A stretch of 64,000 nt of DNA, from NCBI GenBank assembly GCA_019055375.1, contig JAHQIW010004390.1, positions 100,013 through 164,012 of the forward strand. The letters run 5' to 3'. This stretch comes from Parelaphostrongylus tenuis (Eukaryota > Nematoda > Chromadorea > Rhabditida > Metastrongylidae). This document shows, one piece after another, positions 24,301-35,529 of the stretch (its first letter is position 1; every line of letters begins with the position of its first letter). The notes under the pieces are model-generated. The model worked only from the letters and a program-made list of their open reading frames with translations, had not been told where the DNA came from and made no database searches. Made by a program: the position numbers and the translations under genes.

Positions 24301-27300
24301 GACAATGTTTTCGATGGCGATCTAGCACTGCGGCCATTTGTCAATGTACGCGAAATCAGCATTTTCTCTGAAATTTTAACTCTCCAATTTTCTCAGATGA
24401 TTCGTGCGGGAACAGTTTCTGTGGGATGCTCTGCCGAAATGTGCACAGATGGATCAGCTGTGGCATGTGTCTTTTCGTCACCGTAAGTCAAATGGAAGCA
24501 AAATACTTTCTAAAAAAGTTTCTGATGCTGTTTAAGTAATGTGCGAAAAGGAGCAACAGTTTACATGTCCGGAATGCCATGTGAAAACGACGGGCAGTGC
24601 GATAGATTTAGTCCTGCTTTTTGTGAAAATGGACTTTGTGTTAACTCTGCAAGACCAGCTACAACGGAACCACCGACAACAATATCGACAGAAACAGCCA
24701 CTACCAGATTCACATCACCCACAGGAACATGGACAATACCAGTCACAACCACAGCAGTACCACCGTCTGATGGTTCATTTAGTGCTCGTAAGCGTTCTTG
24801 ATAAATCCCCATATTATTCTACTCACTGAAAAATTTCATTGGATACACTGTTTAAGCTTTCGAATGTAATGGACTGGTGATAGATGACCAACATAGAACT
24901 GAAGCTCTTGATCTGCTTAACGGAATACGTGCAAGAGTTGCGCTAGGATACTTTCAAGCGAGGAGCTTTTTGCCGTCAGCGAGTGACATGAACAAATTGG
25001 CAAGTTGCTCGCCCTGTAATTTTCAGTAGACACTAACTCCATATAAGTTTTATGTGCTGGCTTCTGCTCATTGTGCAAACAAAATCTTCGTGCAATTGTT
25101 TTTGAGACGCACCTGAGTGTTGAAAACTTAGAGATGGAAGTGCGATTTGGAAAAGTTAGCTCAGGATGCTGTAACCAACTGTCCTGCAATCTCGCCGTCA
25201 ATAGGGGACGCAAATGGAAAGAATTACATCTTGTAAGTAGAAATAAGCGCATTTCTTTCACTCTTCTGTTTTGTAAGACCTTGCTCAAGAGCTATAGTCA
25301 GACAACGTGTTTCTGAGCCTCTCATTGAGTCTTTAACGGCAATTTTATAGGACAAGACACGTGTTTCAGTGTTACAACCTCGTCAATCTCAAGGCGACTT
25401 TCGTTTGAGCCAATCTCTTTAAACGGAGAATCTCCTTACATAAAGGAATCGGACTGACATCAAACAAGAAAAACCGTGAAGCTGTAGAGGCTGTGATGCC
25501 GAAAGACGTGTCTTGCACTTCAGAAGTCCGCTTAAACAACTATAAAAAGCGTACTCCATTAGAACTTTCGCGGAATCGTCCCGTTTCTATGAATTTTGTT
25601 ATTTTTGGCCTATGCAGATATTTCAGATACGGACCGACTTCGTCCGCACCCCAACATCAATTTCCAATTCATTTCGCAATGTTAAAGTGGTCAGAAGTTT
25701 CGAACCTACCATGGCCAGCTGACAATATTTTCAATGGCAATCCAGCATTGCTCCCACTCGCTAATGTAGGTGAAATCAGTATTACCGTTGAAAACGAAAC
25801 TCCACAGTTATTCCTAGATGATTCGTGCACACACAGTTTCTGTTGGATGCTCTTATGCCGTATGCACGGATAGTTCAGCTGCGGCATGCGTCTTCTCGTC
25901 ACCGTGAGTGGCACACTGCTGTGCAATGACATCTATAAGAATGTTTTTAATACTATTTTAGAAATGTGACGACAGGAACTCAGGTCTACACACCGGGAAT
26001 GCCTTGTCAAAGTGACACAGACTGCACTAGTCGATTTACTCCGGCTTTCTGTGAAGATGGATTATGTGTCAACGCTATGAGGCCGCCAACAACAACTACT
26101 GCTACTACTACTCCTACTACTACAACTACTACTAGGAGAAGAAGTACTGATTGTCCAAACGCGGCCTACACTTCCACCTTCAGAGAGAGTATCCTGGGAA
26201 TGCATAACAATTTCAGGTAAATCATGAAAAGAAAATATTCAGTATCTCTACTCTGCTTGATGTTCCAAATTCAAGCTCGTACACTGCAGAAAATATTGAA
26301 CAGTCAATTCTGAAGACGGAATTTGCAATTTTTCTGTCATTTTCATTCCTAAAACTCAAATCAGAAGAGAAGTACGTGCTTCCGTAGAGAAAGGAAAGCC
26401 TTCCTTTCAGATCCCTTGTTGCTAGAGGTCTTGCGAGAAATGCTGAACATGCAGGTGAGAACGCGCCACCGGCCTCAAGAATGGATCTGATGGTAGGGTG
26501 ATGCAATGCTTCTACTAAGGCATCTTTCATGGTGTCTAATGATGCCTACGCTATTTTAGGAGTATGACTGTCATGCAGAGCAATTAGCGCATAATCACGT
26601 AGTTTCATGCAACGGACAACCGGCACCACCCACTTCTCGACCCGGTTACAGTGAAAACGTTCACGTATTGTCAACGACTGCGACAGACGTGCTGGGAGCT
26701 ATTCAGAATGTGAGTCACAAAAATCATCTTCAAACAGGCTTCAGAGACATTGAGATTGCAACTTAGTAATTGTAGCACATAACTGAATGGTAGGGTAAAT
26801 AAACATGCACGTGAGAGCGCTGTAAATCTTAATCTTCCAACAGATCAACAAATCTTGGTGCCTCTCCGTCATACTCACCCTGTCCCAGGCGCTGGGAAGA
26901 ACGCATTTTCCTCCTTTCTCTGAAGCTTTAGTAGTATTTTGTCAGCTCAATGCTCGATAACTTAAACAGCGCACTTTGTCGCCAAAACGGCTTTCTAGCT
27001 GCAATTTAACAGCAAAAATAAGATGTATGTCACATTTGAGCATTTTTCGATGGAGAGCGCTTTTTATATGGACTTAGTAATCATTCAATAGCGTGAATCT
27101 TGACGATTTCAATGGCTTACTTGGTTTCAAAAGAAAACCTTCTTGATGCGTGTAGTTGCTAATAGAATAGACCTTCTACCGATGCGATGTACTAGCTAAT
27201 AAAATATATTTTCGCTCTCCGCGCTTTCTCTGCTCCGGCAGGTGGATGGGATTTCGCAACGTTGGCACCAACCCACCGCGCTTTTTTAACATAAGTGCTG

Positions 27301-28415
27301 TTTAATAACATAAAATCGAACGTTCATAAAGTTAGGTGTACGGAAACTTTGTTCTATCGTTCGGTGGGCATAGACTTTTCATGTTCATATGACACTGCCA
27401 ATTAAACCCGCTAATAAGCCTAAGCCCTTAGGCCTAAGCCCAAGCAGCCTAAGCCTTTACATGAAAAGCGTACGAAAGTGCAGAGGAAATCTTAGGTGTT
27501 AAGTTTTTAGAGTTTTTCCCAGAGCACCGGATAAAATGCCGTAGAGTTTCTTGAAAAATCTTCACACGTGAATCGCGTTGCGTGGTGATTGCGCACGAGT
27601 ATGAATACTGATAATCTTTTAGCTGCTACAGCGCATTGCGAGGTCCTTTTCTAAAACCACGTAGATAATTGTAATCGTCAAGATTTAAGTTCTTGAATGA
27701 ATGGTAAAAATCAGGAAGGAATCTTATCTAACGAAAAACACTGGAGTTTGGAACATAATTTTATCTCCACTGGTGTAGCAAACTGAAAAATTTTTCGTAA
27801 AAAACAGGCGCACTATTGAAATTCTTGTGACTTAAGCCATTAATGAATATCACTTCTTTGATCAGGAGCATAAGACTCGTTTTTCCAAAGGGCTGAAACA
27901 GAGTGAGGATACGGAAAAATTCCGTAAAAATTCATATCAATTTTTCCTTCCGTATTATTCCTACCATTGAAGGCAGTTCAAACGTTCACCAATGAACTCG
28001 GAGGAAATGGCATTCCATCGAACATGTTGTTCACACCCAATGTTGCTCAACGCACGCAGAGAACGGTGACAAGGGTTAGCAAGGTTTGTATTATTATCTA
28101 AGCGACCTCAATCGTAGGCATCTTTATATCTTCAAAGTACATAGTTATTTCAGGTTCTTTGGGGCAATAACAGATACGTGGGCTGTGCAACACAACTTTG
28201 TAGTGGATTTTACTTCACTTCTTGCATGTACCGGGACCCGTATGTCTATCTAAATGAAATTGAACTTTTAATTTCATTGATAAACGGACAACGTCTCGTT
28301 TTGTTTCAGAGTGAACGTCGTCGGAGCTAGCGTCTATCCCATTGGTGCAGTGTGCAGCGCTTGTCCTAATGGTCCCAATAATTGCAATCTTGCTGTGGGG
28401 TTGTGCTCTTATTGA
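21368..28415 (+). CDS. CAP gene 1: five-unit secreted CAP/SCP (ASP-like) protein
   Basis: Model: exon 1 21368-21403 and exon 2 21463-21502 (signal peptide, MFQASLLVLFGV), then four repeated units each of five exons (a-e): 21574-21716, 21858-21958, 22044-22182, 22235-22320, 22376-22581; 22651-22793, 22932-23032, 23120-23258, 23308-23393, 23457-23662; 23731-23873, 24014-24114, 24207-24345, 24397-24482, 24537-24787; 24857-24999, 25132-25232, 25627-25765, 25818-25903, 25962-26216. A fifth CAP domain follows in 26411-26492, 26560-26709, 27973-28083, 28154-28239 and 28310-28415 (TGA). It gives 1134 aa with all phases consistent. Units 1-4 keep the cysteines (WNCDLE, VGCSAEMC, ACVFSSP, CENGLCV) but replace the usual HNxxR, GEN and HYTQ residues. 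The last unit keeps HNNFR and SEN and ends CNLAVGLCSY. Thr/Pro-rich linkers join units. CAP proteins of this type are secreted and often released into the host; the function of this one is unknown. The exon 1 donor is the least certain junction. Confidence 0.9.
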
Positions 28416-28761
28416 AAATGCATAAGTGGTGACATTTTTTTTCATAGATAAACATCAAGCAATCTTCTCGTTTGTGCAGAGACATTAGTTAAATTTGACT
28501 CTAAGTGCTAAGTAATCAAACGATGCGTTCTTCAAAACAAATAGATTGCGAATCGAGTCTGGCAGAGAGAAAATGTAGCTTTCTTATCGTAGATAATGAA
28601 CAATTCTTTCAACTTTCCACAGCCTGTTACATTGTAGAGATTTAAGCTATCGAATGGTTGCTAAAAGTCTGAAGGACAAGCTTTGCTGAGCGGGAAATGC
28701 TTGAGTGAGGAACGTAAAATTATTTCTTATGGCGAAACCCGCCAAGAGTAGTGGCAAAACG

Positions 28762-28836
28762 AGCGTCAGTAGTGCAACGGGTTAGGGCACACGCTACCGG
28801 ATAGAGTGAGATGAGGGATTGAATCCCGCTGATGCA
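28762..28836 (+). repeat. tRNA-like repeat (decayed)
   Basis: Starts AGCGTCAGTAGTGCAACGG and contains a GATTGAATCCC B-box remnant, so it belongs to the same family as 33672-33742. The counterpart in duplication copy 2 is 46171-46262. Confidence 0.55.
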
Positions 28837-29040
28837 AAAATTTTACACATTATGTACATCATTGGGTATATTTATTGCATCATACCACCGCTGAAAGCGA
28901 TCGAATAGAAAATTCTATTTCATCATAGAGTACCCAAAATCTGTCAGCGTGAGTGGAATCAATGTCGACACCGGTTACCTGGGCCAAGCCGTTGACCGTT
29001 GATTGCTGACAGATAGATGCGTTGTACCATAGAGAGTGAT

Positions 29041-29127
29041 GGCACTACGGGTGTTAGTGCACGGAATAAGGGTATGCGCTCCCTGATAGAGTAAGATGTG
29101 GGTTCGGGTCCTGCCTGACGCTAAAGT
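29041..29127 (+). repeat. tRNA-like repeat (decayed)
   Basis: Contains ATGCGCTCCCTGATAGAGT and GGTTCGGGTCC followed by a CTGACGC acceptor-like end. The counterpart in copy 2 is 46475-46552. Confidence 0.55.
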
Positions 29128-30265
29128 TTTGCTCATAACTCTATATCAAAGGACATATTTTATAGTAGTTGAAAATATGTTCCTTTTCACAACGATCTGG
29201 TTTTTCGTTGACAAAATAAAAACCTTGCAACAGAGACGTTCTTTTTATTGAAAGTATTCCTATGAAAGCCTTTTCAGTTATATTTTTATCGTTTAATAAT
29301 GATATTGTTCCCTCAAAATCTACCCAGTAACTTCACTTAGTTCAATTGCTGATTGAGCCCATACAATTTGCAGGGAGAGTGACATCGCTATTACAGTAGT
29401 TGAGTGAGAGCTGCGCGTTGCTTCCAAAGAGGTAAAGTTAGCACTCAAATTGTTCTTAGATGGTACATTCATAAGAATAATATATCAGGACCTTAGCACA
29501 TTTCTACTGGTTTTATTCTCTCAAAATTCTCTGCAATGGCGGACTGCCCAGCATGGTAACGTTTCCTGATGACTCCGCATTGTATGAATAGTGTCCAACT
29601 AGTAATACAGTTATCTGATATAAATGACAACCAGATCAGCTTATTATGTAATTTATATAGTCCCTCCTGACAATGCTTTCATCACGTAGGGACTAACTCT
29701 GCTGTTCCAATTATGCATTTCTATTCAACCAATCTCACACAACACTTGATTTGTGCGGCAGCTTTGACACATACTTCCCTCGCTGATTGATGATCCAGAC
29801 TGCCTAACCCTGTTAAATATCATTTGTAGGTAATCTTTCAAGTAAGAAAATCGGAGTTTTTTGCGAACGGTAGGTGATAAGTTTGGTGATATGAGAGAGG
29901 CTCTGACGCCCACTGTAGTTCCAGATGCATAACAATTTAGCAAGATGTTTGAGTCATAAAATGTTTGAAATCCGGGTCTATCACTCGGCCACTAGTTTAC
30001 TCGAATAGTCCGAGCGTTTAGCCAATGGTCCTCATATACCAGTATCCATCACATGCACGAGGGCTGCAAATATGCAAATACTAAGATAATGAGCATGAGG
30101 CATAACTTATTCTGAAGAAGTATAACTTTTTTAACAGTCTGCTGTATTACCACCGTTAACCATGAAGAGATACCAAACACCAAAAACCGTTTAGAGCGAA
30201 ATGATACTGAGAAAACGAGAAGAATAATAGCCCAAAAACAAATCTTTATCTGAAGCTTCACGACG

Positions 30266-30478
30266 TTGACATCTTTTTCCCCGATCGATTGTACTTCTTT
30301 TCGGTCGATGCGCTTTTTGGTTGCCTGTGGCTAACATTTCAGCAAATACGTCGTCTTCAGTCCCTAGACTAGATTACACGCTCTGAAGGAGGCGTATTTG
30401 CCGAAACGTCAGCCGCGAGCAACCAAGAATATCCACCGACCGAAAAGAAGGACAATCGATCGAGGAAAAAGATACATG
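30266..30478. repeat. Palindromic (fold-back) element, copy 1
   Basis: Two arms of about 90 bp are inverted copies: ATCTTTTTCCCCGATCGATT at the left matches AATCGATCGAGGAAAAAGAT at the right, and the GCAAATACG and CTTCAG words mirror around the centre near 30370. No open frame. It looks like a MITE, duplicated as 47698-47912. Confidence 0.8.
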
Positions 30479-31299
30479 CTCTAACACTTCTTATCAAGAA
30501 ATCCAAACTGTTGAGACAGTATTACCTTTGCTAAAAAAAATAACATGTTAGGTCTTCCTATAAGTTTTAGCATTAGAGTAACACCAAATTTCATAATATA
30601 CATGGATTACTGATAGTCATTCTATAACCCGAATCTCGAAAATTTTGATGTTATGAGTGGTTTCAATTGGTCTACATAGAACGCTGCAAAAAGAAAATCA
30701 TGGCTTACATTCAAAGTAGTTGGCCCCTCGCCTTAACTTTGTAGCGAGTTTATTTGGCAATGTGAAATAAAAAAAAATGTACCTATAAGACAACAGAACA
30801 AAGTGTCCTCTACAATTCTTATATGAAAAACCTAGAAATTTTTCTGGTAAAAGTAGAACACAGCGTCATTTAACTAGGAATTTTTCCCCTTTCCGAAAAA
30901 AAATTTCTGGGTTTTTGCGTAAAAACTGTAGAGAAGACTTTGTACTATAGTTCTACAGGTACAAAGGTTTCTATATTCCATATTGCCAATCAAACCCGCT
31001 ATAAGTTAACCAACCAGCTAGCTACTTCGACTGCGAAACATTTAATTTCTTTTGGCTATAACAACGTTCTATAGAGATCGTTTCAAAAACCAGTCCTAGC
31101 ATCAAAACGTCGACATTTGGCCCATCGTATGACCACCATTTATCCATGGATATGACCTGAAGAGAGTAACCGAATCACCTTTATAATTCCATTTGGATTT
31201 TCCGGTGGAGTCCAGTTGAGTCGTACTTCAGTTTCACTGATCAACGAGAATGCGACGCCGTTGGCGCCTCCGGCATTGTAAATATGAATGGGCATACGA

Positions 31300-33220
31300 A
31301 AAAATCACACCCACCTAACTCTTAGCCGCCTGCTAAAAGCGGGTGTGTCCACCAGCTAGCAACGACTCCACCTTCTCGGTCCTGATTAGCCGCCCAACTA
31401 CACTACTGCTTTTCCTTGCAAGACCTAGTCCAAAATTTAGCTGCAGGCATTTCATCGAAAAGCAGTAGTGTAGTCGATGACTAATTGGGGCAGAGGAGGT
31501 AGAGTTGCTTCTACGCTGGCGGACATGGCGAGCTTTGGTTCACGGAAGTTAATCGGCTAACCCTTCAGCTACGACGCAAGCGAAACCGATGCACGTATAC
31601 CCATGCCGTCCAGACAGCATACGAAAATTGGCGCAACTCACCATAAGATTTGGCACCGTTTTATCTCTAGTAACGGAACTTCAGTAACGACAAGTTATAA
31701 TTATACGATATCATTGTAGTGTGTACTACAGGCGGCTTTCCGGTAGCTATCCAAACCGGTCACCACTCACAAACGGTCGCCGTGGTGCAAAGGTTAAGTC
31801 ATTCGGACGAAGAGTACCTTTCTAGGTACACATCCTTGAAGATCCTTGCCTTGCTGAGCGAAGCTTTTTCTTGAGACTTCAAATAGCTGATGGGAAGCTT
31901 GAAACTCAGCAATCTCCTCTATTTTCAGGACCACAACCGACAATTGTGCAAGCCGAAGAGAAAACAAAGTAGATGAATGCGCGCAATCCAGTGATCTCAA
32001 TTCACAAGAAATCTCATAATCCTGGGAGAATTATATCAAAAGATCGACTGTTTTTGACCTGAGAGAATATTTAGCCTTTTTGGGATCGTGGACCCACCTC
32101 CTCTGCATCACTGACCTCCAACGTAGGGACGCATCAAATGTATTATTGCATTACTTCGATTGTATTACTGATGTTATTTTTCTATATTACGCTGTATGTA
32201 AATATATTATGCTGTTTCAAGTTGAAAAATAAGAACAGTAATGCAACTGAAATGATGCAATAATACATTCAAAGCGCTCCTATGCTGGGGGTGAGAGGGG
32301 TGCTGGGTCCACGGTCCCGAAAGGGCCAGTCAAATTGCAACGCTACCTCACTTCTATGCAGAACATACATACACATGTTAAGCAAACGATGTTATTTTGC
32401 TTCCAGTATAACGATGATGCAAGGCTATATCCAAGGATGCCTAGTGATATGCAGAACTTTCATTCTCAAGTCGGAGCTTTGTTCACCCATGCTGGGAGCG
32501 CGTGCTACCATTCCTTCCTCGTTTGAAGGTTTAAGGGAGATATGTGCTTCTTAGACAAAACCCTCGACGAATTGGTTGCTGACATCTGCGATGCCTTCTA
32601 GCAAAAAAAGGTGGTAGCAGAGCGGTTATCTACGTGATGAAGTGAAGGCACGCAGCTCAGCGATGGGTAAAAGGCGGTTTGAAGTCCCGTTTGAGTTTCA
32701 CAGATTTTCACTTCACTCACTATCGTTAGATGTATAATCATAAAATCATAACAATGTCTAAAATGCAGCAAAATGAAAAGTTCTTCTAGATGCAAGCGTG
32801 GTAAGTACACGCCAAAATCTGCTTTGTAAACATGAATGAGATATCACGCCGTTAGTTTCGTGTGTTCTAAGGACCACGCTCAAATTTCAATATGAATAAA
32901 AAATACTATTTGAACCTACATGTTATTTGATCTGTGATGGCACTTGTACAGTCCGATATACGTGTTTCGGCCCTGACAGCCTCGTCAGTCAGGTAGGCCT
33001 TTTTCTTTAGCCAGTCCTCTCGGGGTGCTCCAGTCCCCTACTTCGCGTAGGCAACAATGAGCGATTACACGTACCGTTAAGTGGAATAAACCATCAGATC
33101 GGCAGTGCTGTACACTCGATTGTTCTTGGCTGGTATTTTTGAAATATTATACCGTTCGTTACGAGTGTTTTCTTGAGACCACGTTCAAATTTCAACATAA
33201 CTGACAATTGAACGATATTA
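31300..33220. other. Region between stranded FN3 exons, no gene recognised
   Basis: Contains a short inverted pair near 31400 and 31460 (shared AAAGCAGTAGTGTAGT and its complement) and a dispersed-repeat block at 32940-33090 with CTGACAGCCTCGTCAGTCAG. Frames such as 32282-32554 carry no recognisable motif. Confidence 0.35.
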
Positions 33221-33302
33221 ATTCTTTCTATCTTGACTGCCACTTGCAGTGGTATGATCTTATTAGTATACCCAATATGTGGAGTACTGTGCAAAAACGT
33301 TT

Positions 33303-33373
33303 GCGTCAGCCGGGATTCAAACCCATATCTCGCTCTTTCCGGGAGCGCATGCTAACCGTTGCACTACCGACGC
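33303..33373 (-). repeat. 71-nt tRNA cloverleaf-like sequence
   Basis: The minus strand folds as a full cloverleaf with standard lengths: acceptor GCGTCGG with CTGACGC; D stem GTGC/GCAT with loop AACGGTTA; anticodon stem CGCTC/GAGCG with loop CCGGAAA; 4-nt variable loop; T stem with loop TTTGAAT and one mismatch. Loop position 33 is C rather than U. The short variable loop does not suit a serine tRNA although the apparent anticodon is GGA. It is a repeat-embedded tRNA relic or SINE head rather than a confirmed tRNA gene. Confidence 0.6.
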
Positions 33374-33671
33374 TCGTTTTGCACAGCACTCTTACTTACA
33401 CTATAACCCGTTGTCTGCCAACAGCCAACCGTCGACGGTATGGCGAGGCAGCCGCTATCGGCACTGAGCCCACTTGAGTTGACAGACATTGGATATCGAT
33501 AATCAGTCATAATTCTTTCTATTTTGACTGCCACTTGCAGTGGTATGATCTTATGAGTATACCCAATATGTGGAGTACTGGGCAAAAACGCGGCTGCCCC
33601 GCCATACCGTCGACGGTTGGCTGTTGGCAGACAACGCGTTATAGCGTAAATAAGAGTGCTGTGCAAAACGA

Positions 33672-33742
33672 GCGTCGGTATTGCAACGGTTAGCATACGC
33701 TCCCGGAAAGAGTGAGATCTGGGTTCGAATCCCGGCTGACGC
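33672..33742 (+). repeat. 71-nt tRNA cloverleaf-like sequence
   Basis: Mirror copy of 33303-33373. All seven acceptor pairs form (one G-U), the D stem has one mismatch, the anticodon stem is CGCTC/GAGTG, and the T arm CTGGG-TTCGAAT-CCCGG is complete. The B box GGTTCGAATCC is perfect. No CCA is encoded, as expected for eukaryotes. The same caution applies as for the minus copy. Confidence 0.6.
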
Positions 33743-34729
33743 AAACGTTTTTGCACAGTACTCCACATATTGGGTGAACGATAATAAACAAAGGGCCTGC
33801 CAGAATGACGAAGCTGGCAAGGGCGAACCACGTGTATTGGGCTGAACAAGTGCCATAGCAGGTCACATAACATGTAGGCTCAAACACTATTTATTATTCA
33901 TATTGGTGGTGGCCTGAGAAGTACAGCGGGTGTTCATTCCTCCAGCAGGGCCAGCTAACCTGCGGAGGACGTCCCCTTTACCGAAAGTCCAGATAAGAGT
34001 AAACCGACTAAGAATACCCGCTCTTGGTAGCTAATAGTCGCAGGGTGGTAATCTCCTTCTGATCCGTAATGGCCAGCTAGTGATTCAATGTGGTGACGAC
34101 CTCAGTAAGCCCATGCAAGGCTTACCTCGGAACTCCAGAGATCAAAACTGCTAAACCGGCACAGTTTCCTTATGCTGAGGCTTGCACTATCAGTGAAGGC
34201 GAGCCGTTCAAGTATTGAATTTGATTAACCCCTCACTTACCACATAATCGCGGATGTTTCCATTTACTTGGTCTTCGTCTACCGGATCCCAGTGCACTAG
34301 TACACCGCGTTTCTTATTTACATCAGCTCGAACATTACGGGGTGCACCCGACGGGATATCTTCGTAGGTCCTTAAAGACTTACAGAATTACTACCGCTGA
34401 CAAAATAAACACTCAGACCCCGGAAAAATTAGTCACTTGGCCTCAGATGTGCCGGAAGACCTTCGTCCAAACATATTTTCGGCGAATAGTTGTACCTCAT
34501 ACGCAGCATACGGCCGTAAGCCTCGTAAAAAGAAGTCGCTTGCACGCAATAAGGTATTCGAATTTCATGCTAAACGAAATGATACGTACTGTAACAAAAC
34601 CCTGAAGTTTTTGCAGGATCTAGAAAAAATTACAATTAATCCTTCTGAAACCAAAACTTTTGTTTGACAATCAGTGACAGTGCCGTCTTCGCATAAGTTT
34701 TAGGCGCAAGAGTAATAAACATAAAATTC

Positions 34730-35225
34730 ATTAGCCAGAAGTAATTATAATTGCTTAGCAATTTTATTCAATTGCTCATTTTCTTGCAAACATATTAGTA
34801 TGCGACTTGCCTATACTTTCTTTAACATGGAGCTGTAGTGAGAACAAATTCGTTTGCGCCTCATGCACGAATGGGGCGTAGGACAATGTGATAGTGGAGC
34901 GGCGCGTGAGATTAATGGAGCTTGGGGAGATCACACGACTGCAAAAAGGACGGCCGAAAAGTGGTTCGCAAAGCTCTAAGCTAGAGAGGATAGTCTGTGA
35001 GAATCAGTTACGCCTTGGCCGTTCATAGAAAGCTCCACTGATCTTACGCGCCACTCACTAGCATTATCTCCTACGCGACATGCGTGCATAAGTTGCAAGC
35101 AAAGTTGTTCGCGAGACAGCTCTATTTTGAATCAAATATAGGCAAGCTGTATAGCAAAATGTTTGCAAGGAAATGCGCAACTGAACAGTGCTGCTGAACA
35201 ATTTTAATTACTTCTGGTTATAGAA
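34730..35225 (+). mobile_element. Decayed mariner-like element, second copy
   Basis: About 34890-34980 translates as INGAWGDHTTAKRTAEKWFA, the mariner N-terminal pattern, with stops after it. Flanks share inverted words such as GCGACTTGCCTATACTTTCT and its relative near 35135. Closely related to 3112-3605. Confidence 0.65.
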
Positions 35226-35529
35226 TTTAGTTTTTATTGCTCTCGTGCCAAAACATAAGAGAAGACCTAATAGTGACATTTCTCGAAAGAATTTTGAATT
35301 TGGATTGCGATCTCTTCCAGCTGCATCATCTCGACTAACAGAAAAATTGACTCTCGAACCAATAAACCACCCAATGACTCGTGTCAGCCTTTCTGAACAG
35401 TATAAGATAGCCTTTTGGCTGTCCATTCCACTGATTGGCCAACAGTGGTGTCCATGACAACGCCAATGATTTCGATGAAAGAGGCTCGGCGAATAAACGT
35501 GAAGTTGGGACCTTCGAATTAGTCCGCTT

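Larger units (their letters stand above)
18640..31145 (+). repeat. Tandem duplication copy 1 (contains CAP gene 1)
   Basis: Collinear with 35865-49710. Matching landmarks include the 18660 and 35880 blocks, family B SINEs, mariner remnants, promoter-proximal sequence of the CAP genes, CAP introns, tRNA-like repeats, palindromic repeats at 30266 and 47698, and the final block near 31130 and 49690. Copy 1 lacks the part equivalent to about 47920-49085, which holds the last Sidekick exon, and lacks the RTE insertion. The match stops near 31145, just before an unrelated FN3 exon. Confidence 0.85.
28416..31145. other. Intergenic region after CAP gene 1
   Basis: Part of the tandem duplication (partner 45988-49710). 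It holds two tRNA-like repeats and a palindromic element (listed separately). No gene is seen; the 30049-30261 minus frame has no counterpart as an intact frame in copy 2. Confidence 0.5.
33221..33774. repeat. Large inverted repeat carrying two opposed tRNA-like sequences
   Basis: The 185-bp arm 33271-33455 is inverted at 33590-33774, from CCCAATATGTGGAGTACTG through a tRNA-like segment to GCGGCTGCC. The 134-bp spacer contains a direct copy of the left flank: about 33221-33298 is repeated at 33509-33589, with ACTGCCACTTGCAGTGGTAT in both. It could form a long hairpin. Confidence 0.8.
31179..34540 (-). pseudogene. Stranded FN3 exons of a Sidekick-like gene
   Basis: On the minus strand three exon-like pieces encode parts of fibronectin III domains: about 34437-34540 (LRPYAAYEVQLFAENMFG, C-terminal half), 34241-34370 (DIPSGAPRNVRADV and VHWDPVDED, an intact 43-codon exon with proper phase and a GTAAGT donor), and 31179-31275 (SETEVRLNWTPPENPNG). 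The first two join in phase (AA|G). A possible Ig-type exon with a broken frame precedes them at about 35410-35530 (MDTTVGQSVEW). These are not copies of the FN3 exons in the working Sidekick part of this window, so they probably represent exons further upstream in that gene. Neither transmembrane nor tail exons follow, and the coding pieces are interrupted, so I call it a partial duplicate. Confidence 0.6.

Noticed and set aside
33672..33742. Calling a functional tRNA-Ser gene
   Set aside because: The anticodon reads GGA, but the variable loop is only 4 nt and position 33 is C, and the sequence is part of a dispersed repeat. I kept it as a tRNA-like repeat.
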